From positions 62,001 to 126,000 of the forward strand of contig DAITAA010000005.1 of the NCBI GenBank assembly GCA_036824505.1: a stretch of DNA of 64,000 bases, in the 5' to 3' direction. Shown piece by piece: positions 51,527 to 60,441 of this stretch. The notes beneath the pieces were generated by a model. The model was not told where the DNA came from and searched no databases. It was given only the letters and a program-made list of their open reading frames with translations. The DNA comes from SCUD01 sp036824505 (GTDB lineage: Bacteria > Pseudomonadota > Gammaproteobacteria > Steroidobacterales > Steroidobacteraceae). How positions within the stretch are numbered: position 1 is the stretch's first letter; every line of letters begins with the position of its first letter. The position numbers and the translations under genes were made by a program.

Positions 51527-53980
51527 TCATGCCTTGATGCGGCTCATGCCCTGGTCATAGAGGGCCGTGAGGGATACGGAGGCCGGCACACGCTCAGTCG
51601 CGACTTCAAGTTCATAAACGCCAGACAGCACATGATCGGCATCGACGCCATTCTCCTGATCGCGCACATAACCATAGCCGATGGATTTCTGCACCGTGTG
51701 GCCGAAGCCTCCGCTGGTCAGCCAGCCCGCGCGCTGGCCATTGCGATAGATCGTCTCGCGCCCCAGCAGGATAATGGCGGGATCATCGACGGTGAAACAG
51801 GCCAGCAGCCGGGGCAGGCGGCTCTTCTTCTGCTTCTCGAGCGCTTCGCGGCCCAGAAACGGAACATCGCGTCCGAGCTTGACCGCCCAACCGAGCCCGG
51901 CCACCAGCGGCGAATGATCGGGGCCGATGTCGGCCCCCCAGGCCCGGTAGCCCTTCTCGAGGCGCAGTGTTTCGATCGCACGATAACCCGCGTTGGCGAT
52001 GCCATGCAGCCGGCCCGCCGCCATCAGGGAGTCATAAACGGTCGCGGCGGATTCGATCGGGACATGCAGCTCCCAACCCAGCTCGCCGACATAGGTGATG
52101 CGAAGCGCAATCACTTCGCTGCCGGCAACCGTGATCCGCCGGCATTGCGCGAACGGAAAGGATTCATTCGATACGTCATCGCGCGTCACGGCCGACAAGG
52201 TGTCGCGGGAGCGGGGCCCCATGAGTGCGAGCACCGAGTACTTGTCGCTGACATCGACGAGCCGGGCGTCGTGTCCGGCGGGAATATTGCGATGGATCCA
52301 GTCGAAATCGTGGGTGGCAAAGCCGGTGCCCGTAACAATATAGAAAACATCGTCGGCCAGGCGCGCGACGGTCAGGTCGCACTCGATGCCACCGCGGGCA
52401 TTGAGCATCTGCGTGTAGGTCAGCGCACCGGGTTTCTTCGCCACGTCGTTGGCTGCGATCCAGGACAGAGCGGCCGCAGCGTCGCGGCCCACCATCATGA
52501 ATTTTGCAAACGACGTCTGATCGAAGAGCGCCACGCGTTCGCGTGTCGCGCGATGCTCGCGCCCGACCGCCTCGAACCAGTTGGGCCGTCCAAAGGTGTA
52601 GACGTCTTCCGGTTTTTCACCCGCGGCAAGGTCGGCGAACCAGTTCGGGCGTTCCCAGCCGAGTTTCTCGCCAAAAACCGCGCCTTGGGATTTCAGCCGC
52701 TCATAGAGTGGCGACTTCCGGAATGGCCGTCCCGATGTGTACTCCTCGGCCGGCCAGGCCATCGTGTAATGCTTGCCATAAGCTTCGAGTGTGCGTGTTC
52801 GCACCCAGTCGATGTCTTGGTGATGGCGGCCGAAGCGACGGATGTCCACGGGCCACAGGTCGTTCGGGGGCTCGCCGTTGACCACCCATTCCGCGAGCGC
52901 CATGCCTGCGCCACCGCCTGCCGCGATGCCGAAGGCATTGAAACCCGCACCGACGAAGATGTTGCGCACTTCCGGCGCCTGGCCGAGGATGAAGTTACCA
53001 TCGGGCGTGAAACTCTCGGGACCGTTGACGAGCTGCTTGACGCCTGCCGTCGCGAGGGCGGGCACGCGCGCGAGGGCCTGTTGCATGATCGGCGTGAAAT
53101 GGTCCCAGTCGGAATCAAGCAGCGTGAACTGGAAATCGGGCGGCAGCCCTCCGGTCGCCCAGGGAATCGGATTCGGTTCGTAGCCGCCCATGACCAGGCC
53201 GCCGACCTCTTCCTTGTAGTAGGTGAGCCGGTCCGGGTCCCGCAGCGTCGGCAGCCCGCGCGTCACGCCGTCGATCGCGGTCGTGATCAGATACTGATGC
53301 TGGACCGAGACCAGAGGCACATTGACGCCCGCCAGGCGGCCGATGTCGCGCGTCCATTGACCGGCACACAGCACGGCCTTCTCGCAGGAGACCACACCGC
53401 GATCCGTCTCGATCGCACTCACGGCGCCGTTCTCCACGCGGATGCCGGTGACCCTGAGGTCTTCGTGGATGGCGACACCGCCGCTGCGCGCGCCGCGCGC
53501 GAGCGCCTGCACGATGTCGCCCGGGTTTGCCTGGCCGTCGGTGGGCAGGAATGCGGCGCCGACCACGTCATCCACCGTCATCGGCGGCCAGAGATCGCGC
53601 GCTTCCGTCGGCGACAACAGGTGCATTTCAAGGCCGAAGCTACGTGCCGTGGTCGCCTGCCGCTTCACCTCGATCCAGCGTTCGGCATTGCAGGCGAGCC
53701 GCAGCCCGCCATTCATCTTCCAGCCGGTCGCGAGGCCGGTCTCTGCTTCGAGCTTGTCGTAGAGAGCCACCGAGTAACCGAGTAGCTGCGTCACGTTCGC
53801 ATTGCTGCGCAGCTGCCCGACGAGGCCCGCGGCGTGCCAGCTCGAGCCGCAGGAAAGTTTCCCGCGCTCGATCAGGATGCAGTCGGTGATGCCCATCCGG
53901 CCCAGGTGATAGGCGACCGAGCAGCCGACGATGCCGCCGCCGACGATGACGATGCGCGCCGATCGCGGGAGTTCGCTCAT
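51527..53980 (-). CDS. Dimethylglycine dehydrogenase-like FAD/GcvT protein (copy 2)
   Basis: An 817-aa paralogue of the protein at 29238-31697 with the same layout: DAO domain starting IVIVGGGIVGCSVAYHL, covalent-FAD motif SSWHAAGL, FAO-M linker, and GcvT plus GcvT C-terminal domains (about 430-810, ending GYGYVRDQENGVD). The active-site region differs (LRSNANVTQLLGYS against LFNMSYTVGQLHKYS in copy 1), so the two probably prefer different N-methyl substrates. Its ATG overlaps the upstream choline-kinase-like gene by 4 bases, and glpK follows. Confidence 0.86.
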   Translation of the reverse strand: MSELPRSARIVIVGGGIVGCSVAYHLGRMGITDCILIERGKLSCGSSWHAAGLVGQLRSNANVTQLLGYSVALYDKLEAETGLATGWKMNGGLRLACNAERWIEVKRQATTARSFGLEMHLLSPTEARDLWPPMTVDDVVGAAFLPTDGQANPGDIVQALARGARSGGVAIHEDLRVTGIRVENGAVSAIETDRGVVSCEKAVLCAGQWTRDIGRLAGVNVPLVSVQHQYLITTAIDGVTRGLPTLRDPDRLTYYKEEVGGLVMGGYEPNPIPWATGGLPPDFQFTLLDSDWDHFTPIMQQALARVPALATAGVKQLVNGPESFTPDGNFILGQAPEVRNIFVGAGFNAFGIAAGGGAGMALAEWVVNGEPPNDLWPVDIRRFGRHHQDIDWVRTRTLEAYGKHYTMAWPAEEYTSGRPFRKSPLYERLKSQGAVFGEKLGWERPNWFADLAAGEKPEDVYTFGRPNWFEAVGREHRATRERVALFDQTSFAKFMMVGRDAAAALSWIAANDVAKKPGALTYTQMLNARGGIECDLTVARLADDVFYIVTGTGFATHDFDWIHRNIPAGHDARLVDVSDKYSVLALMGPRSRDTLSAVTRDDVSNESFPFAQCRRITVAGSEVIALRITYVGELGWELHVPIESAATVYDSLMAAGRLHGIANAGYRAIETLRLEKGYRAWGADIGPDHSPLVAGLGWAVKLGRDVPFLGREALEKQKKSRLPRLLACFTVDDPAIILLGRETIYRNGQRAGWLTSGGFGHTVQKSIGYGYVRDQENGVDADHVLSGVYELEVATERVPASVSLTALYDQGMSRIKA

Positions 53981-54870
53981 GCGGCCGCCAGATCGTCGAA
54001 GGCAGCCAGCGCGGCCTCGAATCTCGCGAGGTTCGTGGCCGTGTAGGCGACGTAGTCGAACTCAAGCTTTGAATGGATCTCGGACACCATGCTCCACATC
54101 GTTTCACGGAGCAGCGATGCCACGTTCATCGCCGCAAATCGCAGCATGAGTTCCCGGTCCGCCGGCCGCCCGAAGTAGCTCTCGATCAGGCGCAGGCTGA
54201 GCTCCGGCGGATACTCGTTGTTCGAGGCGAGTCCTGCCAGATCGAATAACGGCGAGTTGAAACCCGCATATTCCCAGTCGACGAGCCAGAGCCGCGTGCC
54301 GTCATCGATGAAGTTGGTCGGCAGCAGGTCGTTGTGCCCGAAGACGATGTCGACCGGACCCAGCGCCTTCTCCAGACGTGCGGCGATGCCGAGCAGGGCC
54401 GGCAGCCGCGCGCGATGGCGGCTGTCGCCCTCGGTGAGCGTGTGCGCATAGTCGCGGACGACGTGAAACACCCAGAATATCGGGGCGGGCCCGCGCAGGA
54501 ATTCGGGAATGCCGCGATGACAGCGTTTGAGGATGTCCACGATGCGCCCGAGATTGCGCGGGTCGCGCGCATCGGCCGGCGTGAAGGTCCGTCCGGCGAT
54601 GAATTCGAGCACCAGCGCGCCGGGCTCGGAATGAATCACTGCCGGCGCCACCCCCGCCGCATGCGCCGCCCGATTCGCCGCGAGCTCATTCGCCCGCACG
54701 ATGCCGTGCACCGGGATGTCATGGCCAATCCGGACGAAATAGCGCCGGCCCTGGTCGAAGACGCTGTAGTTCGTGTTGGTGATCCCGCCGGCAACCGGCT
54801 GCGGATCAACCGGCCCGTGCCAGCAGGAAAGGCCGGCAATCAACGCCTCCGGGTCTCTTGACTCAGGCAA
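53977..54870 (-). CDS. Choline/ethanolamine kinase-like phosphotransferase (APH fold)
   Basis: A 297-aa cytoplasmic kinase of the LicA/aminoglycoside-phosphotransferase fold. Nucleotide loop GGITNTNYSV near residue 28, invariant Lys position replaced by the segment YFVRIG (Arg), catalytic loop FGHNDLLPTNF and metal-binding DWEYAGFNSPLFDLA are visible. These fit the choline/ethanolamine kinase branch. The TTG start at 54870 is supported by GAGGAG 8 bases upstream. Choline kinases are usually biosynthetic or cell-surface genes, so a coupling to a catabolic dehydrogenase is odd. The acceptor could be another amino alcohol. Confidence 0.78.
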   Translation of the reverse strand: MPESRDPEALIAGLSCWHGPVDPQPVAGGITNTNYSVFDQGRRYFVRIGHDIPVHGIVRANELAANRAAHAAGVAPAVIHSEPGALVLEFIAGRTFTPADARDPRNLGRIVDILKRCHRGIPEFLRGPAPIFWVFHVVRDYAHTLTEGDSRHRARLPALLGIAARLEKALGPVDIVFGHNDLLPTNFIDDGTRLWLVDWEYAGFNSPLFDLAGLASNNEYPPELSLRLIESYFGRPADRELMLRFAAMNVASLLRETMWSMVSEIHSKLEFDYVAYTATNLARFEAALAAFDDLAAA

Positions 54871-54878
54871 GTCGCAGT

Positions 54879-54884
54879 CTCCTC
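54879..54884 (-). promoter_or_regulatory. Ribosome binding site that fixes the TTG start at 54870
   Basis: GAGGAG on the minus strand, 8 bases before TTG. It is one of the strongest Shine-Dalgarno matches in the window and the main reason to accept a TTG start for the kinase. Confidence 0.75.
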
Positions 54885-55053
54885 TTCATGCGCGCGGCAG
54901 AAGCGAGCATCGAAGCGGTGTTTTGTTTATGCTGCGGGCGCTGGCAGTCCGCGAACTCCACAAGGACTGTGAAACTGATGACCGGGGAAGCGTAGCACAG
55001 GAATTGTCCGGTCCTGCTGCGCCCGAACTGCCGTTCTCAAGGTGACGCTACCG

Positions 55054-55848
55054 ATGACCGGTGAACAACTGAAGCAGCTGCTGCAAACCGCCATCGATGC
55101 CGCGCTGGCCGCGTCGGTCTGCATCAGGAAGTACTTCGGCAGTCAGCAGCTCGGGATCCAGCAGAAACGCGACGGGTCGCCGGTGACTCTGGCCGACCAG
55201 GAGGCGGAAGCGGTGATTCGCGCGCACCTGCTGTCAAAAGCGTCGACCGGACCGCTGGACATCCTGGGCGAGGAGCAGGGTTTGACGGGCCAGGGCACGC
55301 GCTGGCGTTGGACGGTGGATCCGATCGATGGAACCCGATCGTTCATCCACGGTATTCCACTCTGCGGAACGATGATCGCCCTGCAGGACATGCAGGATGA
55401 ACGGCCCGCACTGGGTGTCATTCACCTGCCGATGCTCGGGGTCACCTATGCGGGCGCCCGGGGCCAGGGGGTCACCCGCAACGGGCAGGCGCTGCGGCTC
55501 CCGGAGTCCGTGGCGATCGAGGACGCCATCATCGGTGTCGGCGACATCGCGCAGTTTGTCGCCGCCAATCGTTACGAGGATTACAGCCGCCTGTCAGCCC
55601 TGCACGGATACGTGCGCGGCTATACCGATTGCTTCGGCCACGGCCTGGTCCTGAGCGGCTCGCTCGCTGCGATGATGGACCCCGCACTGAACCCCTGGGA
55701 CATCCTGCCGACGCAGGCGCTGATCGAGGAAGCCGGCGGGATGACCCTGATCTGCCGATCCCGGGTGCCGGGCAAGGTGGACTCCCTGTTCGGTAATCGC
55801 GCGCTCGTGCAACATCTCGCCCGCGAAATTTCCTTTGCGGCTTCCTGA
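55054..55848 (+). CDS. Inositol-monophosphatase family phosphatase (HisN-like)
   Basis: A 264-aa Mg-dependent, Li-sensitive-type phosphatase. Metal motifs are GEEQG, the VDPIDGTRSFIHGIPLCGT block near residue 90, and the C-terminal WDILPTQALIEEAGG. RSFIHG after DGT resembles HisN-type histidinol-phosphatases more than SuhB. A role in histidine synthesis is possible, but no his gene is nearby; the setting suggests a different phosphomonoester. ATG 55054 is used because AAGGTG lies upstream; GTG 55042 is the alternative. Confidence 0.8.
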   Translation: MTGEQLKQLLQTAIDAALAASVCIRKYFGSQQLGIQQKRDGSPVTLADQEAEAVIRAHLLSKASTGPLDILGEEQGLTGQGTRWRWTVDPIDGTRSFIHGIPLCGTMIALQDMQDERPALGVIHLPMLGVTYAGARGQGVTRNGQALRLPESVAIEDAIIGVGDIAQFVAANRYEDYSRLSALHGYVRGYTDCFGHGLVLSGSLAAMMDPALNPWDILPTQALIEEAGGMTLICRSRVPGKVDSLFGNRALVQHLAREISFAAS

Positions 55849-55854
55849 CGGAAG

Positions 55855-57138
55855 CTAGATTCCGCGGCGCCGCTCGAACCGGGCGAGCAGGCCGGTCGCG
55901 ACGGTCGTCAGGAACACGACGCCGACCAGCAACAGGAATACGGCATCCAGCCCGCGATTCTGTTTCAACCAGCCGATAACGGGCTCCTGCAATATCGGAC
56001 CGACCGATCCGAAACCGTTGATGACGCCGGCAGCGAGCGCAGCCTGGCGCCGGCTTCCCACATCCATCGCACAGGCGCCGGAGAGCAGCGAATCGGGTCC
56101 CATCGCCGTGAACCCGATCAGGCCCAGCAGCGCGACGAACAGCACCGGCGATGACAGGCCGACCGACCACATCAGCGACGTGAATACCAGGCAGCCGGCA
56201 GTCATCCAGAAGATCACGGGCGTGCGCCGTGAACCCGGGATGCGATCGGACCAGATGCCGCCGGCGATCACGCCGAGGAAGCCGATCCAGTCAAAGGCAG
56301 TGGACCAGTAAGCGGCGACCGAGGCCGTCATCGCAAAATGCTCGCCCAGGATCAGCGCAGACCAGCTGTCGAGCGCATAGCGGAGGAACTTGAAGCCGAA
56401 GTAGATCAGGCCCATCGCGACGATCGAGCTGATGAATCCGGGCGGCAGCGGCGGCTCGCGCGCGGATGCCTCGCTCACCGTGCCGGCGGCGGAGACGTCG
56501 GGTTCTGCATCGTCCTCGAGCGACAGGCCTACCGACTGAGGCCGTTCGCGCGCGTAGAGGACGAAGTACAGCGTGAACGCGAGCAGCACGATGCTCGAGC
56601 CGTAGAACGACCACGCCATTCCCAGCCAGCCGAGCAGGAATCCCGCGAGCCCCTTCCCGGCGATCCCGCCGATCTGGTAGCAGGTGCCCCAGATACCAAA
56701 CAGCGTTCCGCGCTCCGAGCGGCGCGTCCAGTTCGCGAATAGCGCGACGTTGTGCGGCCAGCCGGTGGCCTGGGCGAGGCCGTGGATGCCCATGGTCACG
56801 CACATCCACAGGAACACGCTCGCAAGGTGCGAATCGACGAGCCACCCGAGAAAGATATTGCAGGCCGCCGCGATGACCATGCCCCAGGCAAGCACGCGCC
56901 GGCTCTCCATGCGCCTGCCGAGCCAGGCCGCGAGGAACTGGCCCAGCATGTAGGTGATCAGATAGATCGTCCATGGCCAGGCGATCTGCACGTCATCGAG
57001 CCCGAACTGGTCCTTCAGCGGATGCTTCAGGACCGCGTAGACCTTGCGCACGAAGTAGAAGCCGGCGTAGGAAAGCCAGGTCGCGGTGAATAGCTGGATC
57101 CGGTAGCGGCGCAGCAGCTCCTGCTTCGACGCATTCAT
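55855..57138 (-). CDS. MFS transporter of the organophosphate:phosphate antiporter family (GlpT/UhpT-like)
   Basis: A 427-aa, 12-segment transporter. Start YAGFYFVRKVYAVLKHPL matches the OPA family Arg-containing loop of helix 1; GHIHGLAQATGWPHNVALFANWT-like (GIHGLAQATGWPHN) and RGTLFGIWGTCYQIGGIAG match its central signature. OPA members exchange phosphate for glycerol-3-phosphate, hexose phosphates or glycerophosphodiesters. It is the last gene of a four-gene operon, overlapping the HAD gene by 4 bases, so its cargo is probably the substrate or product of the upstream enzymes. Confidence 0.82.
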   Translation of the reverse strand: MNASKQELLRRYRIQLFTATWLSYAGFYFVRKVYAVLKHPLKDQFGLDDVQIAWPWTIYLITYMLGQFLAAWLGRRMESRRVLAWGMVIAAACNIFLGWLVDSHLASVFLWMCVTMGIHGLAQATGWPHNVALFANWTRRSERGTLFGIWGTCYQIGGIAGKGLAGFLLGWLGMAWSFYGSSIVLLAFTLYFVLYARERPQSVGLSLEDDAEPDVSAAGTVSEASAREPPLPPGFISSIVAMGLIYFGFKFLRYALDSWSALILGEHFAMTASVAAYWSTAFDWIGFLGVIAGGIWSDRIPGSRRTPVIFWMTAGCLVFTSLMWSVGLSSPVLFVALLGLIGFTAMGPDSLLSGACAMDVGSRRQAALAAGVINGFGSVGPILQEPVIGWLKQNRGLDAVFLLLVGVVFLTTVATGLLARFERRRGI

Positions 57139-57851
57139 GTGAATGACCGGTTAGCGAGGTCGCAGCCGCCATCCGCGAGCTCGTCCCAGAAACGCGGCGG
57201 CAGTGTGCGGTAGTGCGTGCAACTGGCGGTGGCGAGGGCGGTATTCTCGGCAATGTCCGACGCGCAGCAGGTGACGAAGACGGAGCGCATGCCGGCGGCT
57301 CTTGCCGCCATCAGCCCGGCCCGGCTGTCCTCGAATACGAGTGTCTCGGCGGGCTCGACGGCGAGCGCGCTCGCAGCGAGGAGGTAACCTTCGGGATCGG
57401 GCTTGGTGTTGTTGACGGCGTCGCCGCCGATGCGGGCGCGCCGGTCGATGCAATCGTCGACTCCGAGCTTGTCGAGGAAGGTGTCGATCACGGAACGCGG
57501 GCTCGAAGACACGACGCCCAGTTTCATGCCGCGCGAGGCTGCAACGCGCACGGCTTCCGGCGCGCCTGGGATCGGTTTCACGTCGGTCGCAACGTCATTC
57601 CAGTGGACGAGCAGGTCTGCGGCGATTTGCTCGACGCTGCGGGCCAGCCCGGTTCGTTCCCGGATCTTCCCGGCGATGTAAATCCAGGTCCGTCCCTGCG
57701 TGTCGGTATGCGGCAGCCTGAAATCCGGGACACCGTATTGCGCCAGTGCCGCGCTGATCGACTGGTCCGAATGAATCTCGCTGTCCACCAGCGTGCCGTC
57801 GAGATCGAAGAGCACTGCGCGCACCGGTCTGTCCCTGGTCATTGCAGTCAT
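57135..57851 (-). CDS. HAD-superfamily phosphatase (beta-phosphoglucomutase/YfbT-like)
   Basis: A 238-aa HAD subfamily IA hydrolase. Motif I FDLDGTLVDSE holds the nucleophilic and acid/base Asp pair. Motif II is in VVSSSPRSV, motif III in NNTKPDPEGYLLAA, motif IV in VFEDSRAGLMAARAAG. A cap domain lies between motifs I and II. ATG 57851 overlaps the upstream sulfotransferase stop (ATGA), and its own stop overlaps the MFS gene. The substrate is unknown; sugar, polyol or phosphocholine-type phosphates are all possible. Confidence 0.82.
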   Translation of the reverse strand: MTAMTRDRPVRAVLFDLDGTLVDSEIHSDQSISAALAQYGVPDFRLPHTDTQGRTWIYIAGKIRERTGLARSVEQIAADLLVHWNDVATDVKPIPGAPEAVRVAASRGMKLGVVSSSPRSVIDTFLDKLGVDDCIDRRARIGGDAVNNTKPDPEGYLLAASALAVEPAETLVFEDSRAGLMAARAAGMRSVFVTCCASDIAENTALATASCTHYRTLPPRFWDELADGGCDLANRSFT

Positions 57852-59446
57852 CCTACCGCTATCCCTGCGGACTCGAGTCTGGCACGGAGCCCGGCGAGCT
57901 GCGTTGCGTAGTTGCGCCATTCGTTCACGGCCGAGTCGTAAATCGGCCGGCGCACCTGGTGCGCGCTCGCGGTCGCACTCGCGGCGGGATTCAGGTGGAA
58001 GTCGAGGCACGCGTCTTCCCATTCGAGGCCGCAGAATTCGAGCAGCCGCCGCGTTTCGCCGGGCTGGTCGGCCACCAGCCGTTCGTATGACAGGTCGTGG
58101 ATGACACCCGGCATCGTGCGCCGCCAGTGGTCCATCAGCCGGCGGTAAGCGATGTAATACTGTGCGATCTCATCGAGGTCATAGGAGAACGGGTACCCGT
58201 CCCGGAACAGCGCCTTGTAGATCGCGTAGCAGGCGGCGACCGGCGCGCGTGCGACGTGGACGATCCTGGCATTCGGCAGCGCGCGGCGGACCAGGCCGCA
58301 ATAAAGATAGTTGACTGGCATCTTGTCGATGAACCGCGGTGCCTCGCCGGCGACCGGCCGACAGCGGGCCAGATAGTCCCGGCCGAGCGCCGCAAAATCG
58401 AACCGCGCTGACCGCGCGATGACCTGACGGAGAGGCGGATCGCCAGCAGCGCCTTTCGTGCGGGCGGCAGCGGCGATTGCGAGCATGAAGTGACGCAATT
58501 CGCCTGCCGCGTGGACGCCTGAATGGGACGACAGGATGCGCTCGACGAGCGTCGAGCCGGCGCGCGGCAAGCCGATGATGAAGATCGGCGCATCGGCCGC
58601 CGCGCCTGCGGTCGGCTGCAGTGGGCCGTCGGGATAGGCATCGATCAGCCAGTCCACGGTGTTCAGGTCGACGGTGATGTCGTAATTCAGCTGCCGGCGC
58701 CGGAGCCGCGCGCCGCGCTCGAGTACCGCCCACGACTCGGCATGCCGGCCGAGGTCCGCGTATTCCTTCGCGAGTGCGTAGCACAGTTGCACTTCGCCGC
58801 TTTCATCGGCACCACCGTGCCAGAGCAGACGCTCGAGTTGTACCACATGATTGCGCTCCAGCGTCTGGGTGCGCAGATTGGCTCGATTCGTGTAACTCTC
58901 GTAATGTTTAGGATCCAGTTCGAGGACCCGATCATAGTCGGCCTCCGCCGCCTCGATCTGACCGACAGCCCTGCGCACGACGGCGCGACTGAACAGCAGC
59001 CGGACGTTGTCGGGCGCCTGGCGACAGGCGCGGTCGTAGGCGGCCAGCGAAAGAAAGTGCTCGTCTGCAGCGCTGTAGAACAGGCCGATTGCTGCGAGGG
59101 CCCGCGGATCATCGCCCGCTGCATGCTCGGCCCGTGCGGCCGCACGGAGCGCTTCCGGCCTGCGCCGCAGTCCATCGAGGCACTGCGCCAAGCGCAGCAG
59201 CGCGGAAGGATCATTCGGGGCGGCAGCGACCGCGCGTTCGGCGAGTTGAAGTGCGCGGTCATGCTCGTCGAGATGCTGGGCGATCACGCTCGCCAGCAGC
59301 CAGCCCGGAGCGAATGACTCATTGGTGGAGTTCAATTCCCTGCAGAGTGCGTCGGCTTCGCGCCACTTGTGCGCCTGAACCCGGCGCACGACTTCACCGT
59401 GAAGCGCGTCGCGACCGGTGGCCGCGCGGCCGACCGTGCCGGTCAC
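57848..59446 (-). CDS. TPR-containing sulfotransferase
   Basis: A 532-aa protein. Tandem TPR-like helices fill about residues 15-250. A sulfotransferase domain fills about 275-530: PAPS 5'-phosphate loop FIIGLPRAGSTLVERIL, dimer segment HAAGELRHF, 3'-phosphate motif RIVHVARAPVAACYAIYK, and DLSYERLVADQPGETRRLLEFCGLEWEDACLDF near the end. It should move sulfate from PAPS to an acceptor; the TPR part may bind protein or peptide. I choose GTG 59446, which forms a GTGA overlap with the methyltransferase stop, instead of ATG 59515 deep inside that gene. TPR-sulfotransferases are widespread in marine Proteobacteria but few acceptors are known. Confidence 0.8.
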   Translation of the reverse strand: MTGTVGRAATGRDALHGEVVRRVQAHKWREADALCRELNSTNESFAPGWLLASVIAQHLDEHDRALQLAERAVAAAPNDPSALLRLAQCLDGLRRRPEALRAAARAEHAAGDDPRALAAIGLFYSAADEHFLSLAAYDRACRQAPDNVRLLFSRAVVRRAVGQIEAAEADYDRVLELDPKHYESYTNRANLRTQTLERNHVVQLERLLWHGGADESGEVQLCYALAKEYADLGRHAESWAVLERGARLRRRQLNYDITVDLNTVDWLIDAYPDGPLQPTAGAAADAPIFIIGLPRAGSTLVERILSSHSGVHAAGELRHFMLAIAAAARTKGAAGDPPLRQVIARSARFDFAALGRDYLARCRPVAGEAPRFIDKMPVNYLYCGLVRRALPNARIVHVARAPVAACYAIYKALFRDGYPFSYDLDEIAQYYIAYRRLMDHWRRTMPGVIHDLSYERLVADQPGETRRLLEFCGLEWEDACLDFHLNPAASATASAHQVRRPIYDSAVNEWRNYATQLAGLRARLESAGIAVG

Positions 59447-60282
59447 GGATCTTTCCGCCGTGTTCCGACGAGCGCAAACCAGCCAAGGTTGCCCGTGCGC
59501 GAAGCCTTGCACCACAGCACATAGCGTTCCAGGGTTTCCGCGACGTCCGCCTCGCCCGCGATCGCCACAAGTCGCGCGCGCTTGGCCGCGATATCGGCCG
59601 CGAGCAGGTCGAATGACGGCAGCACGTGGCGGCTCCAGTCCTCCACGACGATCCCTTCGAACCCGGCCGCGATGAGACCATTCCGGTAGTCCTCCGCGGA
59701 CCAGAAGCCTGCTGCGGATATTTCGGTGAGCAGGGCAGCGGCATCCGGCGCCGGCATGCCGACGACGGTGAGGTCGGATATCGCGACGGTGCCGCCGGGC
59801 CGCACGACGCGCGCCGCCTCCGCGAGCGCGCGCGGCTTATCGGTCGAGAACAGCAGGGAGTCCTGGCACCAGTAGACGTCGAAACTTGCGCTGGGGAAGG
59901 GAAGAGCGTGGTAATCGGCGAACTCGTAGCGGATGCGCCCGGCGCCCTCGGCATTCCGCGTCCAGTCCGCGGCGATGGCGAGCTGGGAGCGCGCGATGTT
60001 GGTGGCGACCACGCTGGCGCCGCGCCTGGCCGCCAGATAGCGCGCCGTGCCGCCGACGCCGCAGGCCGTCTCCAGCACGTTCGCGCCCGGCGCGATGTTC
60101 GCGAGCGCTGCGAGCCGGGCGGTCGCGCGCAGCGCCGCCTCCCGGATGTCGCCATCGCCGGCTTCCAGGAACCCCGGATGAATCTGGTCGCCATAGACCT
60201 CGAGCATGGCCCGGTACATCGGCGCGTCGTAGCGCCTGATGATCTCGGCCTGGAAGTCCTCGGCGTCAGACGTTTCGGTCAT
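59443..60282 (-). CDS. SAM-dependent methyltransferase, sarcosine/dimethylglycine N-methyltransferase-like
   Basis: A 279-aa class I methyltransferase. The SAM motif is VLETACGVGGTARYLA near residue 70. FDVYWCQDSLLFSTDKPRAL and EAARVVRPGGT resemble the sarcosine/dimethylglycine methyltransferase of halophilic betaine producers (which reads VWSQDSFLHSPDRE in this place). Those enzymes build betaine from glycine, the reverse of the catabolic genes around it. The real acceptor may be another amine. The start is uncertain: ATG 60282 is used; ATG 60315 and 60357 are in frame. First gene of the four-gene coupled operon. Confidence 0.75.
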   Translation of the reverse strand: MTETSDAEDFQAEIIRRYDAPMYRAMLEVYGDQIHPGFLEAGDGDIREAALRATARLAALANIAPGANVLETACGVGGTARYLAARRGASVVATNIARSQLAIAADWTRNAEGAGRIRYEFADYHALPFPSASFDVYWCQDSLLFSTDKPRALAEAARVVRPGGTVAISDLTVVGMPAPDAAALLTEISAAGFWSAEDYRNGLIAAGFEGIVVEDWSRHVLPSFDLLAADIAAKRARLVAIAGEADVAETLERYVLWCKASRTGNLGWFALVGTRRKDP

Positions 60283-60441
60283 CGGAAGGGGGCTCGGCAG
60301 CGGGTAGCCGATCATGCGCGAAAGCGCCCGGGCCGTGAAGAGCCATGGACATGGCACCAGCCACCGCCGTCATTAACCGTCGCCCGGGGTTCGCTGATAC
60401 GATGCCGCGAATCATTCGGCGCATACAGGACCCGGGCCATC

